A DNA stretch of 64,000 bases from Nitrospira sp. (GCA_024331095.1 JANDJE010000010.1:1-64000), one strand, 5' to 3'. Positions 35,662 to 45,284 are shown, counted from the stretch's first letter. The notes: generated by a model not told the origin, from the letters alone. Program-made: numbers and translations.

Positions 35662-37882
35662 TCAGGCGTTCCGCCTCACGTCCATTTTACTCGCCGGCGT
35701 TTCTTTCATCGCTCTATTTCTTGAGTCGCACCTGCCAGGTTGGCTGACGTTTCTAACGGGAGTGGCGTTGATTCTCGCGCTGGTGCGCGTCACGGAATTG
35801 ACCGGTGACCCATCTCCGGGAGCACGGACCGAGCTCTCCACGGCCGTCTGGAATGGCCTTGTCATTCTTGGATTTGTCGGATTCTGGGCCGACAGCCTCA
35901 TGTCGGGCGAGTTGCTTCCCGCGGGGGTTCGCTTTCTCCTCGTCCTTATGGTCATCAAGCTGTTTACCCTTCGGTGCTTCCGCGACTACCTTCATCTCCA
36001 TGTCATGAGTGTGGTTGTGATGCTGGCGGCGGCGGCGATGGGAGCGGACTTCTGGTACTTTCCCCTCTTTGTTGTGTATCTCTTTGTTGGAGTCTGGACC
36101 CTTCTACTTCTGGGGATAACGAAGCAGTTGAAAGGTCCTGACCCGTCCGCGCCCGTCTTGGCGTCTCAACAGGAAACGAGGGGGTTGTATGGCCGCGTGA
36201 CCCCGCAGGTATTTCGGTTGGCCAATGAGCTTGCTCTTTTCGTTTTTGGCGTCACGTTGCTTCTGTTTTTTGCGCTGCCACGGCTCCAGGCCGGGTTCTA
36301 TCAGAACGGCCAGGGCGCGGCCATTCGAACCGCAGGATTTTCTGATGCCGTGGATTTGGGATCTATCGGACCCATCAAGCGAGACCCTCGCGTTGTGATG
36401 AGAGTGGAACCGCCCGGTCGGGGCCCGGATGGAAAGGGGCGGCTGTATCTACGAGGAATCGCGTTCGATCATTACGATGGCCGGTCGTGGGTCAATCAAC
36501 TGAGCCGGCGGCGGGCGGTCCGTGAAACAGGGCCGGGAATCTTTGCCCTGAACGGGAGTCAGGGAGACAGAGGAAGACCTGAAAGACCTTCTTTTCAACT
36601 GAAGATATTTCTGGAGCCACTCGATACCCCCGTTCTGTTTGGAGCCCCATTTATGGAGGCGGTCAGCGGGAATCTGCCGGCGGTCCAGGTTGACGTGAGC
36701 GGTTCGTTCTATTTGCCGTTCCCCAGTGTCGCGCCCGTTGAATATGTGGCTGTCTCGAAATCTACCGCCGTCTTGCCGGCCGATCTTCAGCCGTCGCCGG
36801 TCGTCTATCATGAAGCGTTTCTCAGGTATTTTACTCAGGTCCCTGCTCGATCGGACCGCATCGCCGCCTTGGCCAGGACGGTCGTTGGGCAAGAGCGCAC
36901 TCCCTATGGGCAAGCGATGGCGATTCAGGATCACCTCGCCCGAAATTATCGCTACAGCCTTGAGATTCCACGTGCCGAGCAAGCCAATCCTCTCGAAGAA
37001 TTTTTATTCAACCGGAAAACCGGATACTGCGAGCACTATGCGACGGCCATGGTGATCATGTTGCGGACGCTGGGCGTTCCCGCTCGCCTGGTGACGGGAT
37101 TTCTGGCGACGGAATGGAATGAGTATGGAAATTATTATGTGGTCAGGCAACAAGACGCCCATGCCTGGGTCGAAGTCCACCTGGCTCACTCGGGCTGGAT
37201 CGTCATGGACCCGACTCCTCCATCCGAAGACATCGGCGACATGACCGGTTCCTGGCAGGGGTGGGCAAGCATGGTAGACCATATTCGACTGCTATGGAAT
37301 CGAGTCGTCGTGCAGTTTAGCGCGGCGGATCAACTTGCAATTGTTCAGGGGGTCCGCATCAGTGGCGCGACGGTCGGGCAGAAGGTTTGGGGTTCTACGT
37401 CCAAATGGTTCACTCCGCCAACCTCCTGGCGGGAAAGAATCGTCGATCTCTACGACCGGAGCTCCACCGGAATACTTGCCGCAGGGTTCATTGCTATCCT
37501 GGCGGGGCTCTGTCTGCTCCTGTGGCTGGGATGGAAGCAATCACGGTATGGAAGATTGTTCCCCAAAGGTAGTATTCAGGGAGACAGGCGAGCTGTCGCG
37601 AAACTTTACACGGACATGATTCTGTATTTGTCACGCAAAGGCGTTCAGAAACCGGTGAACACGGGTCCGCTTCAATTCCTGGACACGATACGGACGCAGT
37701 GGACAGGTGCGTTCCCACTGGCAGCAACGATCACGGAACTGTACTGTCGCGAAAGGTTCGGAAGGGCAAGGCTGAAATCCGATGAATACATCATTGCCCA
37801 AAACACGCTCGATCAATTGATCAGCTTGACACGAAAACAGGATGGTGAAACGGAGAAGACTGGAGCGGGAAACGGGATTTGA
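35651..37882 (+). CDS. TgpA-like membrane transglutaminase (DUF3488 / transglutaminase core)
   Basis: A 743-residue membrane enzyme. The first about 200 residues contain several membrane helices (DUF3488 region, SILLAGVSFIALFLE onward). A periplasmic transglutaminase core follows: catalytic Cys in NRKTGYCEHYATAMVIMLR near residue 462, His in QQDAHAWVEVHL near 503, Asp in WIVMDPTPPS. A final membrane helix (about residue 607, GILAAGFIAILAGLCLLLWLG) precedes a C-terminal helical tail of DUF4129 type. ATG 35651 follows AGGGGGAG. The last 22 bases overlap the tRNA-Gly gene on the opposite strand. Confidence 0.88.
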   Translation: MSLDQAFRLTSILLAGVSFIALFLESHLPGWLTFLTGVALILALVRVTELTGDPSPGARTELSTAVWNGLVILGFVGFWADSLMSGELLPAGVRFLLVLMVIKLFTLRCFRDYLHLHVMSVVVMLAAAAMGADFWYFPLFVVYLFVGVWTLLLLGITKQLKGPDPSAPVLASQQETRGLYGRVTPQVFRLANELALFVFGVTLLLFFALPRLQAGFYQNGQGAAIRTAGFSDAVDLGSIGPIKRDPRVVMRVEPPGRGPDGKGRLYLRGIAFDHYDGRSWVNQLSRRRAVRETGPGIFALNGSQGDRGRPERPSFQLKIFLEPLDTPVLFGAPFMEAVSGNLPAVQVDVSGSFYLPFPSVAPVEYVAVSKSTAVLPADLQPSPVVYHEAFLRYFTQVPARSDRIAALARTVVGQERTPYGQAMAIQDHLARNYRYSLEIPRAEQANPLEEFLFNRKTGYCEHYATAMVIMLRTLGVPARLVTGFLATEWNEYGNYYVVRQQDAHAWVEVHLAHSGWIVMDPTPPSEDIGDMTGSWQGWASMVDHIRLLWNRVVVQFSAADQLAIVQGVRISGATVGQKVWGSTSKWFTPPTSWRERIVDLYDRSSTGILAAGFIAILAGLCLLLWLGWKQSRYGRLFPKGSIQGDRRAVAKLYTDMILYLSRKGVQKPVNTGPLQFLDTIRTQWTGAFPLAATITELYCRERFGRARLKSDEYIIAQNTLDQLISLTRKQDGETEKTGAGNGI

Positions 37883-37935
37883 ACCCGCGACCCTCGCCTT
37901 GGCAAGGCGATGCTCTACCACTGAGCTATTCCCGC
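37861..37935 (-). tRNA. tRNA-Gly, anticodon GCC
   Basis: The minus strand folds as a standard tRNA of 75 bases including an encoded CCA end (TGG at 37861-37863 on the plus strand). Acceptor stem GCGGGAA/TTCCCGC, D-arm TAGCTCAGTGGTAGAGCA, anticodon stem-loop CGCCTTGCCAAGGCG with anticodon GCC (37901-37903), and T-arm GCGGGTTCAAATCCCG are all present. It overlaps the 3' end of the transglutaminase gene tail to tail. Confidence 0.96.
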
Positions 37936-38532
37936 TCGTTGGACGAGCCATGGATCAATGCAGGGGTCGATTCTACTGGGCATCCGCAGGGGTGTCAAGC
38001 AAGAGGTAACAGGAAGAACATTTCTCAGGGTAAGCGGGAATTCTCAAGAAAAGTCTCTGCGGCTCAACGGTGAATTCTGGCTGTACGCGATGCTCTATCT
38101 CTCTATGCGCTCTCTATGGCAGAAAAAATGTTGGCAAGCCGCACATAACCAACTCTAGACAAAATCTGATTCATCAAAATTGTTACGCCTTCGTAATATC
38201 TAACGCTAACGGCATTGCAGAGAGGTAAAGTTACAAAAATCATTGTTTACAGTTACTTATAAAAATATTTTTGTTGAGAAAAGAACGAGGCGCTACGAAA
38301 ATCACCCATTTGCATTTCTTGAACGATCGATGCAAACGATTGTTTTACATTAGCTTTTAATTTGAATTTCACCGCATTTCTTCAGGATCACATTTTGCAT
38401 GCTCTCTAATCGTTCAACGTGTGTTTGAAAGTAAAAATCGTAAATCAATGAAGCCTGGGTGAGCAGTTAATGAAGCAAGAATTCTTGGGGCAGAAATAAC
38501 GATTCTCCCAACCTGGTGAGGAGGTATCTACG
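37936..38532 (+). promoter_or_regulatory. AT-rich upstream region of nxrA
   Basis: A 597-base stretch without a gene, clearly more AT-rich than the rest of the window (especially 38160-38460). It holds a 7-bp dyad TTTGCAT (38309-38315) / ATGCAAA (38330-38336) with a 14-base spacer, an AAGAATTCTT palindrome near 38478, and the AGGAGGT ribosome-binding site at about 38518-38524 for nxrA. I could not identify convincing -35/-10 or -24/-12 hexamers. Confidence 0.55.
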
Positions 38533-41500
38533 ATGTTCTTGTCGCGTAGGCAGTTTTTGAAGGTATCCGCAGGGACGGTTGCCGCTGTGGCGGTAGCTGA
38601 TAAGGTCTTGGCGCTAACCGCGCTGCAACCGGTTATTGAGGTAGGGAATCCGCTCGGTGAGTATCCGGATCGGTCCTGGGAGCGTGTCTATCACGATCAG
38701 TATCGATACGATTCATCGTTTACGTGGGTTTGCTCTCCCAATGACACGCATGCCTGTCGCGTGCGGGCATTTGTTAGAAACGGTGTGGTCATGCGCGTTG
38801 AGCAAAATTACGACCACCAGACCTATGAAGATCTTTATGGGAATCGGGGGACGTTCGCGCACAATCCTCGTATGTGTCTGAAGGGATTTACGTTCCACCG
38901 GCGTGTCTATGGGCCGTATCGGTTGAAGGGGCCCTTGATGCGGAAGGGGTGGAAGCAATGGATGGATGATGGCGCTCCAGAACTGACGCCGGAAACCAAG
39001 CGTAAGTATAAATTTGATAGTCGATTTCTTGATGACATGCTTCGAGTGTCTTGGGATACGGCGTTCACCTATGCGGCCAAGGCCATGATCATCATCGCCA
39101 CGCGGTACAGTGGCGAGGCTGGGGCTAGGCGTTTACGGGAGCAGGGGTATGCGCCCGAAATGATCGAGATGATGAAGGGAGCCGGGACTCGCTGCTTCAA
39201 GCACCGAGCGGGAATGCCTGTCTTGGGAATTATTGGAAAGATGGGCAACACCAGAATGAACGGAGGGATCAATGCCCTTCTGGACACTTGGATTAGAAAA
39301 GTAGGGCCTGATCAGGCTCAGGGAGGTCGTTATTGGTCTAACTATACTTGGCATGGAGATCAAAATCCCGCCCATCCCTGGTGGTCCGGTGTTCAGGGGT
39401 CTGACATTGACCTGTCCGACATGCGCTTCTCCAAGTTGAACACAAGTTGGGGAAAGAACTTCGTCGAAAACAAGATGCCGGAGGCGCACTGGAAGCTCGA
39501 ATGTATCGAGCGAGGCGCGAGGGTTGTTGTGATCACGCCCGAGTACAACCCCACTGCCTATCGAGCCGATTACTGGATGCCGCTGCGTCCGCAGTCTGAC
39601 GGTGCGCTCTTTTTGGGGGCGATGAAAATCATCGTTGATGAAAACATGCACGACGTTGATTTTCTGAAGTCCTTCACTGATGCTCCCATTCTGGTGCGAA
39701 CGGATACGCTTCAGTATTTGGATCCTCGCGACGTCATACCGGATTATAAATTTCCTGATTTTTCGAAAAGCTATTCGGGAAGGATTCAGTCGCTTAAGCC
39801 TGAGCAAATTCAGCGTTTGGGCGGGATGATGGTGTGGGACCTCAATAAGAAGCAGGCCGTTCCCCTTCATCGAGAACAGGTCGGGTGGCATTATGTGAAC
39901 AGTGGTATCGATGCGGCGCTGACTGGCACATACAGAGTGAAATTGCTGAACGGGCGCGAGATTGATGCCATGCCCATATGGCAAATGTACATGGTGCACT
40001 TTCAGGATTATGACCTTGATACGGTTCACCAGATCACGCGAACGCCAAAAGACCTTATTGTGCGATGGGCTCGTGACTCAGGCACCATTAAGCCGGCCGC
40101 GATTCATAACGGTGAAGGCACGTGCCACTACTTCCATCAGACCATCAACGCTCGTGGAGCGGCAATGGTGCTGATTATTACCGGGAACGTCGGCAAGTTC
40201 GGAACCGGTCAGCATACCTGGGCTGGAAACTATAAGGCTGGCGCATGGACTGCCACACCATGGTCCGGTGCGGGCCTCAGTGTTCACACGGGAGAAGATC
40301 CGTTCAACATCACGTTGGATCCCAATGCGCACGGAAAGGAGATCCATACGAGATCCTATTATTACGGCGAAGAGGTCGGGTACTGGAATCACGGTGACAC
40401 GGCTTTGATCGTCAATACACCGAAGTATGGACGTAAAGTGTTTACCGGGAAGACGCACATGCCGACTCCGAGTAAATTCCGCTGGGTGACCAATGTCAAT
40501 GTGGTCAATAACGCCAAGCACCACTATGACATGGTCAAGAACGTGGACCCGAACATTGAATGTCTGATCACTCAAGATATTGAAATGACATCGGACATCA
40601 ACCATGCGGATATCGCGTTTGCTTGCAATTCCTGGATGGAATTTACTTATCCCGAAATGACCATCACGGTATCCAATCCGTGGGTTCAGATCTGGAAGGG
40701 TGGCATCAGGCCTTTGTATGACACCCGTAATGACCTTGATACGTTTGCCGGAGTGGCGGCGAAACTGTCCGATATGACCGGCGATAAACGGATGAAAGAT
40801 TACTTCGCGATGGTCTATGCCAATCGCGTTGACGTCTACGCGCAGCGAATGCTCGACGCATCGAGCACGTTTTATGGTTACTCGGCGGACGTTATGCTCA
40901 AGTCTGAAAAGGGCTGGATGGTGATGGTAAGAACCTACCCACGCCATCCGTTCTGGGAGGAGACCAACGAGTCCAAACCCATGTGGACGCGAAGCGGGAG
41001 ATACGAAACCTATCGACCGGAAGCCGAAGCTATTGAGTACGGGGAAAATTTCATTTCGCATCGAGAAGGCCCGGAAGCAACCCCGTACCTGCCCAATGCT
41101 ATCTTTACAACCAATCCCTACGTTCGTCCTGATGACTATGGAATACCCATCACGGCTCAACACCATGATGACAAGACCGTCCGTAACATTAAGCTCTCGT
41201 GGGATGAGATCAAGCGACACAGTAACCCGCTGTGGGAAAAAGGCTACCAGTTCTACTGTGTTACGCCGAAGACTCGTCACCGGGTCCACAGCCAGTGGTC
41301 TGTGAACGACTGGGTGCAGATCTACGAGTCGAACTTCGGCGATCCTTATCGTATGGATAAACGGACCCCCGGCGTGGGAGAACATCAGCTTCACATCAAT
41401 CCCCAGGCTGCAAAAGATCGTGGAATCAACGATGGTGACTACGTCTATGTCGACGGAAATCCCGTGGATCGGCCTTACCGTGGCTGGAAACCCAGTGACC

Positions 41501-41970
41501 CCTATTACAAGGTCGCTCGGCTGATGATTCGGGCCAAATACAATCCGGCTTATCCCTACCACGTGACGATGGCGAAGCACGCTCCGTTTGTGGCGACGCC
41601 TAAATCCGTCAAGGGGCACGAAACAAGGCCGGATGGACGAGCGATTGCTATTGATACCGGCTATCAGTCGAACTTCAGATATGGGTGCCAGCAATCGTTT
41701 ACGAGAAACTGGTTGATGCCAATGCATCAGACTGACTCGCTTCCTGGCAAACATGCCATCGCGTGGAAATTCAAATGGGGTTATCAGGTCGATCACCATG
41801 CCATCAACACCGTCCCAAAAGAATGTCTTATCCGTATCACCAAGGCGGAGGATGGTGGTATCGGAGCACGCGGCCCGTGGGAGCCGGTCCGGACCGGATT
41901 CACGCCGGGTCAAGAAAATGAATTCATGATCAAGTGGCTGAAAGGCGAACACATCAAGATCAAGGTATAA
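38533..41970 (+). CDS. nxrA: Nitrite oxidoreductase alpha subunit NxrA
   Basis: Catalytic molybdopterin subunit that oxidises nitrite to nitrate. The 1145-residue protein begins with a twin-arginine signal (SRRQFLKVSAGTVAAVAVADK), pointing to periplasmic location. It belongs to the type II DMSO-reductase group: an N-terminal FeS region has Cys67, Asp71, Cys75 and Cys115, and YTWHGD with Asp276 is a candidate Mo ligand. The size matches Nitrospira NxrA (about 1147). AGGAGGT lies nine bases before the ATG. nxrB follows after 64 bases. Perchlorate, selenate or ethylbenzene enzymes are relatives, but the pairing and length favour nitrite oxidation. Confidence 0.95.
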   Translation: MFLSRRQFLKVSAGTVAAVAVADKVLALTALQPVIEVGNPLGEYPDRSWERVYHDQYRYDSSFTWVCSPNDTHACRVRAFVRNGVVMRVEQNYDHQTYEDLYGNRGTFAHNPRMCLKGFTFHRRVYGPYRLKGPLMRKGWKQWMDDGAPELTPETKRKYKFDSRFLDDMLRVSWDTAFTYAAKAMIIIATRYSGEAGARRLREQGYAPEMIEMMKGAGTRCFKHRAGMPVLGIIGKMGNTRMNGGINALLDTWIRKVGPDQAQGGRYWSNYTWHGDQNPAHPWWSGVQGSDIDLSDMRFSKLNTSWGKNFVENKMPEAHWKLECIERGARVVVITPEYNPTAYRADYWMPLRPQSDGALFLGAMKIIVDENMHDVDFLKSFTDAPILVRTDTLQYLDPRDVIPDYKFPDFSKSYSGRIQSLKPEQIQRLGGMMVWDLNKKQAVPLHREQVGWHYVNSGIDAALTGTYRVKLLNGREIDAMPIWQMYMVHFQDYDLDTVHQITRTPKDLIVRWARDSGTIKPAAIHNGEGTCHYFHQTINARGAAMVLIITGNVGKFGTGQHTWAGNYKAGAWTATPWSGAGLSVHTGEDPFNITLDPNAHGKEIHTRSYYYGEEVGYWNHGDTALIVNTPKYGRKVFTGKTHMPTPSKFRWVTNVNVVNNAKHHYDMVKNVDPNIECLITQDIEMTSDINHADIAFACNSWMEFTYPEMTITVSNPWVQIWKGGIRPLYDTRNDLDTFAGVAAKLSDMTGDKRMKDYFAMVYANRVDVYAQRMLDASSTFYGYSADVMLKSEKGWMVMVRTYPRHPFWEETNESKPMWTRSGRYETYRPEAEAIEYGENFISHREGPEATPYLPNAIFTTNPYVRPDDYGIPITAQHHDDKTVRNIKLSWDEIKRHSNPLWEKGYQFYCVTPKTRHRVHSQWSVNDWVQIYESNFGDPYRMDKRTPGVGEHQLHINPQAAKDRGINDGDYVYVDGNPVDRPYRGWKPSDPYYKVARLMIRAKYNPAYPYHVTMAKHAPFVATPKSVKGHETRPDGRAIAIDTGYQSNFRYGCQQSFTRNWLMPMHQTDSLPGKHAIAWKFKWGYQVDHHAINTVPKECLIRITKAEDGGIGARGPWEPVRTGFTPGQENEFMIKWLKGEHIKIKV

Positions 41971-42034
41971 GGATTCAGTGCTGAGACACTCAGCACTTTG
42001 TTGGATGTAGACCTCGGCACTGAAGGAGGAGACG

Positions 42035-43324
42035 ATGCCTGAAGTTTATAACTGGCAGTTAGGACGAAAGATGCTTTATCCCTATGAGGAGCGGCATCCC
42101 AAGTGGCAATTTGCTTTTGTATTCAATATCAACCGCTGTCTGGCCTGTCAGACATGTTCCATGGCTGATAAGTCCACCTGGCTTTTCTCCAAAGGCCAGG
42201 AGTACATGTGGTGGAACAATGTCGAAACGAAGCCCTATGGCGGGTACCCGCAATTTTACGATGTCAAAATCACTCAGCTTATCGAGCAGGTCAATCCAGG
42301 TGGCCAGGTGTGGAACGTTCGAGTAGGGCGGAAACACCATGCGCCTTATGGAGTCTTCGAGGGGATGACCATTTTCGATGCAGGGGCCAAAGTGGGGCAG
42401 GCTGCGATTGGCTACATTCCAACAGACCAGGAGTGGCGGTTTGTCAATATCTACGAAGATACGGCAACGTCGATGCGGGCGCTGGTCGAGGGGATCGACA
42501 AAACAGGTTTCTCGAAAGATGAGCCTTGGAAAATGACCGGCAGCAGCTTGCCAGAGCATGAAACGTTCTTCTTCTATCTGCAGAGAATTTGTAACCACTG
42601 TACGTATCCAGGCTGTCTGGCTGCCTGTCCAAGAAAGGCTATCTATAAACGGCCTGAAGACGGCATTGTCTTGATCGATCAAAATCGCTGCCGCGGGTAC
42701 AAAAAGTGTGTCGAACAATGCCCATACAAAAAGCCAATGTATCGAGGCACGACCAGGGTCTCAGAAAAATGTATCGCCTGCTATCCTCGCATTGAAGGTA
42801 AGGATCCCCTCACGGGTGGAGAACCAATGGAAACGCGATGTATGGCCGCCTGTGTAGGAAAGATCAGGATGCAGAGCCTCGTTCGTATCGGAGAAGACGG
42901 CCTGTGGGCTGAAGATCGGTGGCATCCACTATACTATGCCATCCGCGTCGAACAAGTGGCGTTGCCTCTCTATCCGCAGTGGGGAACCGAGCCTAATGGC
43001 TACTATATTCCGCCACGGCACAGTCCGCGTGGATACGCCAGACAGATGTTCGGTCCTGGTGTGGACAATGCAATTGAAAAATACCTCGTTCCAAGTCGGG
43101 AGTTGCTGGCCGTCCTTCAACTGTGGCGGGCCAGCCAGCAGATCATCTTCCGGTATGACGTGATTCCTGGGCCGAAGGTCTTTGAGACCCAGATTCACGG
43201 CAAGCGGTTTGAGATGTACAACGACACGGTTCTTGGCTTCAACAAGTCTGGTAAAGAAGTGGCTCGAATTCAGGTCGAAGAGCCGATTTACATCAGACCT
43301 GCGGAACGAGTGACCTGGTTGTAA
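42035..43324 (+). CDS. nxrB: Nitrite oxidoreductase beta subunit NxrB
   Basis: Electron-transfer subunit with four iron-sulfur clusters that takes electrons from NxrA. The 429-residue protein has cysteine groups at NRCLACQTCSMADK (Cys35, 38, 41), ICNHCTYPGCLAACPR near residue 188, NRCRGYKKCVEQCPYKK near 220, and EKCIACYPR and RCMAACVGKIR near 250-275. It has no signal peptide, so it is expected to be co-exported with NxrA by Tat. Length equals that of Nitrospira NxrB, a widely used marker gene. GGAGGAG precedes the start. No membrane anchor subunit (gamma) is encoded in this operon. Confidence 0.95.
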   Translation: MPEVYNWQLGRKMLYPYEERHPKWQFAFVFNINRCLACQTCSMADKSTWLFSKGQEYMWWNNVETKPYGGYPQFYDVKITQLIEQVNPGGQVWNVRVGRKHHAPYGVFEGMTIFDAGAKVGQAAIGYIPTDQEWRFVNIYEDTATSMRALVEGIDKTGFSKDEPWKMTGSSLPEHETFFFYLQRICNHCTYPGCLAACPRKAIYKRPEDGIVLIDQNRCRGYKKCVEQCPYKKPMYRGTTRVSEKCIACYPRIEGKDPLTGGEPMETRCMAACVGKIRMQSLVRIGEDGLWAEDRWHPLYYAIRVEQVALPLYPQWGTEPNGYYIPPRHSPRGYARQMFGPGVDNAIEKYLVPSRELLAVLQLWRASQQIIFRYDVIPGPKVFETQIHGKRFEMYNDTVLGFNKSGKEVARIQVEEPIYIRPAERVTWL

Positions 43325-43364
43325 AAGATCCGCCTGTCATAAGCTGACCTTTCTGCAAACCAAG

Positions 43365-43394
43365 TATGGGGGAGCTCTCGAACGCTCCCCCATA
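43365..43394 (+). terminator. Transcription terminator of nxrAB
   Basis: TATGGGGGAGC (43365-43375) and GCTCCCCCATA (43384-43394) form a perfect 11-bp stem around an 8-base loop, followed by TCCTTTTGT. It begins 40 bases after the nxrB stop. Confidence 0.88.
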
Positions 43395-43832
43395 TCCTTT
43401 TGTAAACTGCTCCAACCGTGACGACTCAACGATCAGGGGCTCTGACCAGCCTTATTCCTCTCCGTGTATGAAGGGAAGTTTCAATTCTTGGACAAGGCGT
43501 GCTGGCATCCCGGAGAAATCTGATCAATAGGCTACCTTGGATCCACCGTGGGGACGACCGGAGGAGACCATTACACGGTGTGTCGCGACAAGGGAAGGAA
43601 GCCGCGGGACAAGCGCAACTTCAATTCTGATGGGACAAGTCTATAAGGTGCTAGAAAGCATAGAGAACATTTCCCATTTGGTCGAGCATGCTCTTCTCAA
43701 GAGCATGCGCCAGATCGCCTTCGGCACAAAGTCCACAGCCTCTCCCGTGATCAGATCTTGAAAGGCAGCGGCGCCTGCTAATCAGGCACCGCTACAGTTT
43801 AACGAAGGCTGTGACAACTCCAATGGCTGGGA
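43395..43832. other. Intergenic between nxrB terminator and minus-strand PEP-CTERM gene
   Basis: A short open frame at 43537-43761 has no recognisable features and is not called. Near the right end is the hairpin at 43767-43793. Confidence 0.4.
43767..43793 (-). terminator. Hairpin downstream of the PPC/PEP-CTERM gene
   Basis: AGCGGCGCCTG / CAGGCACCGCT pair over 11 positions with one G-A mismatch around a CTAAT loop. On the minus strand it is followed by GCCTTTC, and it lies 40 bases beyond the stop of the minus-strand gene. Confidence 0.6.
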
Positions 43833-44726
43833 CTAGGGATGGATCGTTTTGCCGCTCCGTCGCCGCAGACCGGCTACCAGGCTGATCAGACCCGTTGCAA
43901 AGAGCGGAGCCGCCGCCGGAATCGGTACCGGGTTCGGCGCGCAAGTGCCGAACGAACAGGAAAGGTTCACGCTGTAGTTTCCTGTCTCATCAAGCCCGCT
44001 GTCGGAAATGCTCATCCGGTACAGGCCGGACTGGATCAGAGCAAGATCGGCAGATATGGAACATGTAAGCGATCCAGGACAAAAGTTGTTGAAGATGAGG
44101 GCACCTGACGGATCCCATATCTGGAGGGATGGGTCAAGAAAGTGACTCTGCCCAGCCAGGTTGATTCGCACACCGGTCCCGGCGGCACCCGCAAATGCAA
44201 AAAAGTCATGGTCGCCTGCATGGCCAAGATCCGTCGAGATTGGGCTGTCGTAGGCAATGGGGGTCCAATTATCGGGAGAAGGAAAGCGATCGATGTGGAG
44301 AGTGTAATTGCCCGCTTCATTATTACCTGAGTCCGATATGTTCAGGAAGTGCACCCCGGTCGACGCGAGTGTCTGGTCCAGGCTGACCGCACAAGTGAGA
44401 GAGCCAGTGCAAGTCTGTGTTTGCAGAACCGTGCCCGCTGGATCGCGTAACTCGATCAGTGGATCGAAAAAATGTGTGTGCCCGCTGACCACCACCCGTA
44501 GCGCATCACCCGCCACTCCGTTGAACCGGTACCCATCAACGTCGACGCCCGGACTGATGGCTGCATTGGTCGTGTGGGCACCGTAGGTGATGGTGATCGG
44601 CTCTGACAGGCCGGTTGTGTCGATCGCGTGCTCAACGATCGAAGCCCACCCCCCTTGGGCCAACACCAAACTGCTGGCGCAGGCCGCTAACGCCATAATG
44701 GCTTTTTTATTCATGACATGTCCCAT
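43833..44726 (-). CDS. Secreted protein with two PPC-like repeats and PEP-CTERM-type tail
   Basis: A 297-residue exported protein. The start ATG 44726 (MGHVMNKKAIM) is supported by AAAGG seven bases upstream. A signal peptide (AIMALAACASSLVLAQGGWA) is followed by two related beta-rich repeats of the bacterial pre-peptidase C-terminal type: YRFNGVAGDALRVVVSGH ... NISDSGNNEAGNYTLHID and FFAFAGAAGTGVRINLAGQ ... SISDSGLDETGNYSVNL. Four or more paired cysteines (QTCTGSLTC, NFCPGSLTC) suggest disulfides. The C-terminus PVPIPAAAPLFATGLISLVAG followed by LRRR is a PEP-CTERM-type sorting signal. Possibly a surface adhesin or matrix protein. Confidence 0.78.
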   Translation of the reverse strand: MGHVMNKKAIMALAACASSLVLAQGGWASIVEHAIDTTGLSEPITITYGAHTTNAAISPGVDVDGYRFNGVAGDALRVVVSGHTHFFDPLIELRDPAGTVLQTQTCTGSLTCAVSLDQTLASTGVHFLNISDSGNNEAGNYTLHIDRFPSPDNWTPIAYDSPISTDLGHAGDHDFFAFAGAAGTGVRINLAGQSHFLDPSLQIWDPSGALIFNNFCPGSLTCSISADLALIQSGLYRMSISDSGLDETGNYSVNLSCSFGTCAPNPVPIPAAAPLFATGLISLVAGLRRRSGKTIHP

Positions 44727-45268
44727 CCTTTCGCCTTTCATGAAACCCCATAAGTTGGAAATGAGCACCACGGGCGCGCTCTTGACTACTCCTTCCGATT
44801 CCCTTTCATCGCGCCGGTTATCATCCAACAAGCCGCTTAAGTCACCTTACGCTTGCCTCACCTCACCTTGGCCGGCCGTTCCAGTACCCCTCTTGAAAGC
44901 TAGAGAAGGGGAGCAACCGGCTGCGCGAGGCATGTGACGGATGGTTGTGTTCCCTCCTTTCTTTTGCATCCGTGTAACCGGCCACGGCGTGCTGCTGCGC
45001 AAGTCCAGCGCGTGGCTCCTCTCCACATCCCGCGTCACAGATGTGACAGCGAAAGTGATTCAGGTTGATGAATCACGCAGCCCCTCAAGACGGATTGAAA
45101 CGGCCACTGATCGTTCAGGCCTATCTAGAGAAGTCGGCTGAACCCCAGCGCATTGGTTTGCAACTAAAGCACGAAAAGTGCCGAAGAAATCTCCTCTGTG
45201 TGAAATGGAGCGATCGCGTGATTTACCGTATGCAGACGCACGCATGCGGAATCTGAAAAGCGCACTAT

Positions 45269-45284
45269 CGCCCACATGCGGGCA
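45269..45284. repeat. Dyad element copy 1
   Basis: CGCCCACATGCGGGCA contains inverted GCCC/GGGC arms. It shares the GCCCACAT...GGGCA pattern with the copy at 45411, 142 bases away. Could be an operator or part of a terminator. Confidence 0.55.

Noticed and set aside
38161..38460. Candidate sigma-70 or sigma-54 promoter for nxrA
   Set aside because: Several partial hexamers occur in the AT-rich leader, but none has acceptable spacing, so no promoter is called.
43537..43761. 74-codon open frame downstream of nxrB
   Set aside because: No recognisable motif, no clear ribosome-binding site, and it lies between the nxrB terminator and another hairpin, so it is treated as intergenic.
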